Source of the DNA: Archivesica marissinica | Taxonomy: Eukaryota; Mollusca; Bivalvia; Venerida; Vesicomyidae | Assembly: GCA_014843695.1 (NCBI GenBank) | Contig: CM026400.1 | Location: 33,051,500 to 33,115,499, forward strand | Direction of reading: 5' to 3' | Length of the DNA stretch: 64,000 nt | In this document: one piece after another, positions 60,283 to 64,000 of the stretch | Layout of the letters: every line of letters begins with the position of its first letter | Numbering within the stretch: the first letter of the stretch is position 1 | Made by a program: the position numbers and the translations under genes | The notes under the pieces: generated by a model | What the model was told of the DNA's origin: nothing | Databases searched by the model: none | Seen by the model: the letters and a program-made list of their open reading frames with translations, nothing else

Positions 60283-60369
60283 GTTAGTTATATGAAATTC
60301 CATGACACATTTCTAGAGTCTTTAGTTACAAATAAGAACAAACATTTCCCAGCTGAGCAGCTGGTGTTC

Positions 60370-63300
60370 TGTTCAAATATCTATCTAATATCACGGAATC
60401 ACTCACCCAGCTCGTGGGATCAAACATCTAATATCACGGAATCACTCACCGAGCTCAAGGGATCTAATATCATGGAATCACTCATCCAGCTCGTGGGATC
60501 AAACATCTAATATCACGGAATCACTCACCTAGCTCGTGGGATCTAATATCACGGAATCACTCACCCAGCTTGTGGGATCTAATATCACGGAATCACTCAC
60601 CCAGCTCGTGGGATCAAACATCTACTATCACGGAATCACTCACCCAGCTCGTGGGATCAAACATCTACTATCACGGAATCACTCGCCCAGCTCGTGGGAT
60701 CAAACATCTAATATCACGGAATCACTCACCCAGCTCGTGGGATCAAACATCTACTATCACGGAATCACTCACCCAGCTAGTGGGATCTAATATCACGGAA
60801 TCACTCACCCAGCTCGTGGGATCTAATATCACGGAATCACTCACCCAGCTCGTGGGATCAAACATCTAATATCACGGAATTACTCACTCAGCTCGAGGGA
60901 TCTAATATCACGGAATCACTCACCCAGCTCGTGGGATCTAATATCACGGAATCACTCACCCAGCTCGAGGGATCTAATATCACGGAATCACTCACCCAGC
61001 TAGTGGGATCTAACATCTAATATCACGGAATCACTCACCCAGCTAGTGGGATCTAATATCACGGAATCACTCACCCAGCTCGTGGGATCTAACATCTAAT
61101 ATCACGGAATCACTCACTCAGCTCGTGGGATCAAACATCTAATATCACGGAATCTCTCACCCAGCTAGTGGGATCTAATATCACGGAATCACTCACCCAG
61201 CTAGTGGGATCTAATATCACGGAATCACTCACCCAGATCGTGGGATCAAACATCTAATATCACGGAATCACTCACCCAGATCGTGGGATCAAACATCTAA
61301 TATCACGGAATCACTCACCCAGCTTGAGGGATCAAACATCTAATATCACGGAATCACTCACTCAGCTCGTGGGATCAAACATCTAATATCACGGAATCAC
61401 TCACCCAGCTCGTGGGATCTAATATCACAGAATCACTCACCCAGCTCGTGGGATCTAATATCACGGAATCACTCACCCAGCTCGTGGGATCTAATATCAC
61501 GGAATCACTCACCCAGCTCGTGGGATCAAACATCTACTATCACGGAATCACTCACCCAGCTCGTGGGATCAAACATCTACTATCACGGAATCACTCGCCC
61601 AGCTCGTGGGATCAAACATCTAATATCACGGAATCACTCACCCAGCTCGTGGGATCAAACATCTACTATCACGGAATCACTTACCCAGCTAGTGGGATCT
61701 AATATCACGGAATCACTCACCCAGCTCGTGGGATCAAACATCTAATATCACGGAATCACTCACCCAGCTAGTGGGATCTAATATCACGGAATCACTCACC
61801 CAGCTCGTGGTATCAAACATCTAATATCACGGAATCACTCACCCAGCTCGTGGGATCTAATATCAGGGAATCACTCACCCAGCTCGTGGGATCAAACATC
61901 TAATATCACGGAATCACTCACTCAGCTCGAGGGATCTAATATCACGGAATCACTCACCCAGCTCGTGGGATCTAATATCACGGAATCACTCACCCAGCTC
62001 GTGGGATCTAATATCATGGAATCACTCACCCAGCTCGAGGGATCTAATATCACGGAATCACTCACCCAGCTCGAGGGATCTAATATCACGGAATCACTCA
62101 CCCAGCTCGAGGGATCTAATATCACGGAATCACTCACCCAGCTCGAGGGATCTAATAACACGGAATCACTCACCCAGCTAGTGGGATCTAATATCACGGA
62201 ATCACTCACCCAGCTTGAGGGATCTAATATCACGGAATCACTCACCCAGCTCGAGGGATCTAATATCACGGAATCACTCACCCAGCTCAAGGGATCTAAT
62301 ATCACGGAATCACTCACCCAGCTCGTGGGATCTAATATCACGGAATCACTCACCCAGCTCGTGGGATCTAATATCACGGAATCACTCACCCAGCTAGTGG
62401 GATCTAATATCACGGAATCACTCGCCCAGCTCGAGGTATCATACATCTAATATCACGGAATCACTCACCCAGCTCGTGGGATCTAATATCACGGAATCAC
62501 TCGCCCAGCTCGAGGTATCAAACATCTAATATCACGGAATCACTCACCCAGCTAGTGGGATCTGATATCACGGAATAACTCACCCAGCTAGTGGGATCTA
62601 ATATCACGGAATCACTCACCCAGCTAGTGGGATCTAATATCACGGAATCACTCACCCAGCTAGTGGGATCTAATATCACGGAATCACTCACCCAGCTCGT
62701 GGGATTTAATATCACAGAATCACTCACCCAGCTCGTGGGATCTAATATCACGAAATAACTCACCCAGCTAGTGGGATCTAATATCACGGAATAACTCACC
62801 CAGCTAGTGGGATCTAATATCACGGAATCACTCACCCAGCTAGTGGGATCTAATATCACGGAATCACTCACCCAGCTAGTGGGATCTAACATCTAATATC
62901 ACGGAATCACTCACCCAGCTCGTGGGATCTAATATCACGGAATCACTCACCCAGCTCGTGGGATCTAATATCACGGAATCACTCACCCAGCTCATGGGAT
63001 CAAACATCTAATATCACAGAATCACTCACCCAGCTCGTGGGATCTAATATCACGGAATCACTTGCCCAGCTCGTGGGATCAAACATCTAATATCACGGAA
63101 TCACTCACCCAGCTCAAGGGATCAAACATCTAATATCACGGAATCACTCACCCAGCTCAAGGGATCTAATATCACGGAATCACTCACCCAGCTCAAGGGA
63201 TCAAACATCTAATACCACGGAATCACTCACCTAGCTCGTGGGATCTAATATCACGGAATCACTCACCCAGCTTGTGGGATCTAATATCACGGAATCACTC

Positions 63301-64000
63301 ACCCAGCTAGTGGGATCTAATATCATGGAATAACTCACCCAGCTAGTGGGATCTAATATCACGGAATCACTCACCCAGCTAGTGGGATCTAATATCACGG
63401 AATCACTCACCCAGCTAGTGGGATTTAATATCACGGAATCACTCACCCAGCTCGTGGGATCTAATATCACAGAATCACTCACCCAGCTCGTGGGATCTAA
63501 TATCTAATATCACGGAATAACTCACCCAGCTAGTGGGATCTAATATCACGGAATAACTCACCCAGCTAGTGGGATCTAATATCACGGAATCACTCACCCA
63601 GCTAGTGGGATCTAATATCACGGAATCACTCACCCAGCTAGTGGGATCTAACATCTAATATCACGGAATCACTCACCCAGCTCGTGGGATCTAATATCAC
63701 GGAATCACTCACCCAGCTCGTGGGATCTAATATCACGGAATCACTCACCCAGCTCATGGGATCAAACATCTAATATCACAGAATCACTCACCCAGCTCGT
63801 GGGATCTAATATCACGGAATCACTTGCCCAGCTCGTGGGATCAAACATCTAATATCACGGAATCACTCACCCAGCTCAAGGGATCAAACATCTAATATCA
63901 CGGAATCACTCACCCAGCTCAAGGGATCTAATATCACGGAATCACTCACCCAGCTCAAGGGATCAAACATCTAATACCACGGAATCACTCACCTAGCTCG
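60370..64000 (+). repeat. 36/43-bp satellite in the PRPF4 intron, runs off the window
   Basis: Units of CTCACCCAGCTCGTGGGATC plus TAATATCACGGAATCA (36 bp), and a 43-bp form with AAACATC inserted. CTCGTG, CTAGTG, CTCGAG and CTCAAG variants form longer blocks that recur (for example 63001 and 63763). All long open frames here are repeat translations. Confidence 0.96.

Noticed and set aside
61922..63482. Long frames on both strands (up to 174 codons)
   Set aside because: They translate the 36-bp satellite, whose period is a multiple of three.

Overview
The window is animal nuclear DNA. It shows small spliced exons with GT/AG introns, tRNA-derived SINEs, a LINE reverse transcriptase, hAT-type DNA transposons and a very heavy load of tandem repeats. 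The SINE tails and general texture suggest a marine mollusc, probably a bivalve; that is an inference. Two assembly gaps of exactly 1000 N (14763-15762 and 36170-37169) are placeholders, so continuity across them is uncertain.

Layout, left to right. 1-9.4 kb: a 26-bp satellite, then AT-rich DNA with five smaller minisatellites (29, 25, 27, 73 and 50 bp). 9.4-21.3 kb: a very large 43-bp satellite containing the first gap. 21.9-25.6 kb: a 57-bp array, then a 37-bp satellite that has amplified a SINE fragment. 26.05-27.8 kb: a 5'-truncated L2/CR1-like LINE. 28.2-30.9 kb: a 58-bp satellite. 30.9-35.8 kb: eight phase-consistent exons of an unrecognised + strand gene, with arrays in its introns. 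36-39.2 kb: the second gap, a degenerate 42-bp array and a CpG-dense segment. 39.2-44.4 kb: the 43-bp, 37-bp and 58-bp satellite families again, in the same order and orientation. 44.4-49.1 kb: unique DNA, SINE pieces and a complete 1.54-kb hAT element with an 8-bp target duplication. 49.3-60.3 kb: six exons of PRPF4, the U4/U6 snRNP splicing factor, covering its N-terminal half. 60.4 kb to the end: a 36/43-bp satellite in the next PRPF4 intron. The WD40 exons must lie beyond the right edge.

The two genes read in the same direction, and nothing here shows that they are functionally linked. The striking biology is in the repeats. Almost every PRPF4 intron has its own private minisatellite, and one of these is built from copies of the 3' splice site and first codons of exon 4 of the visible set. 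The conserved order of three satellite families at two loci suggests a duplicated satellite block or a misassembly. I found no CRISPR array, operon or other bacterial-style system.
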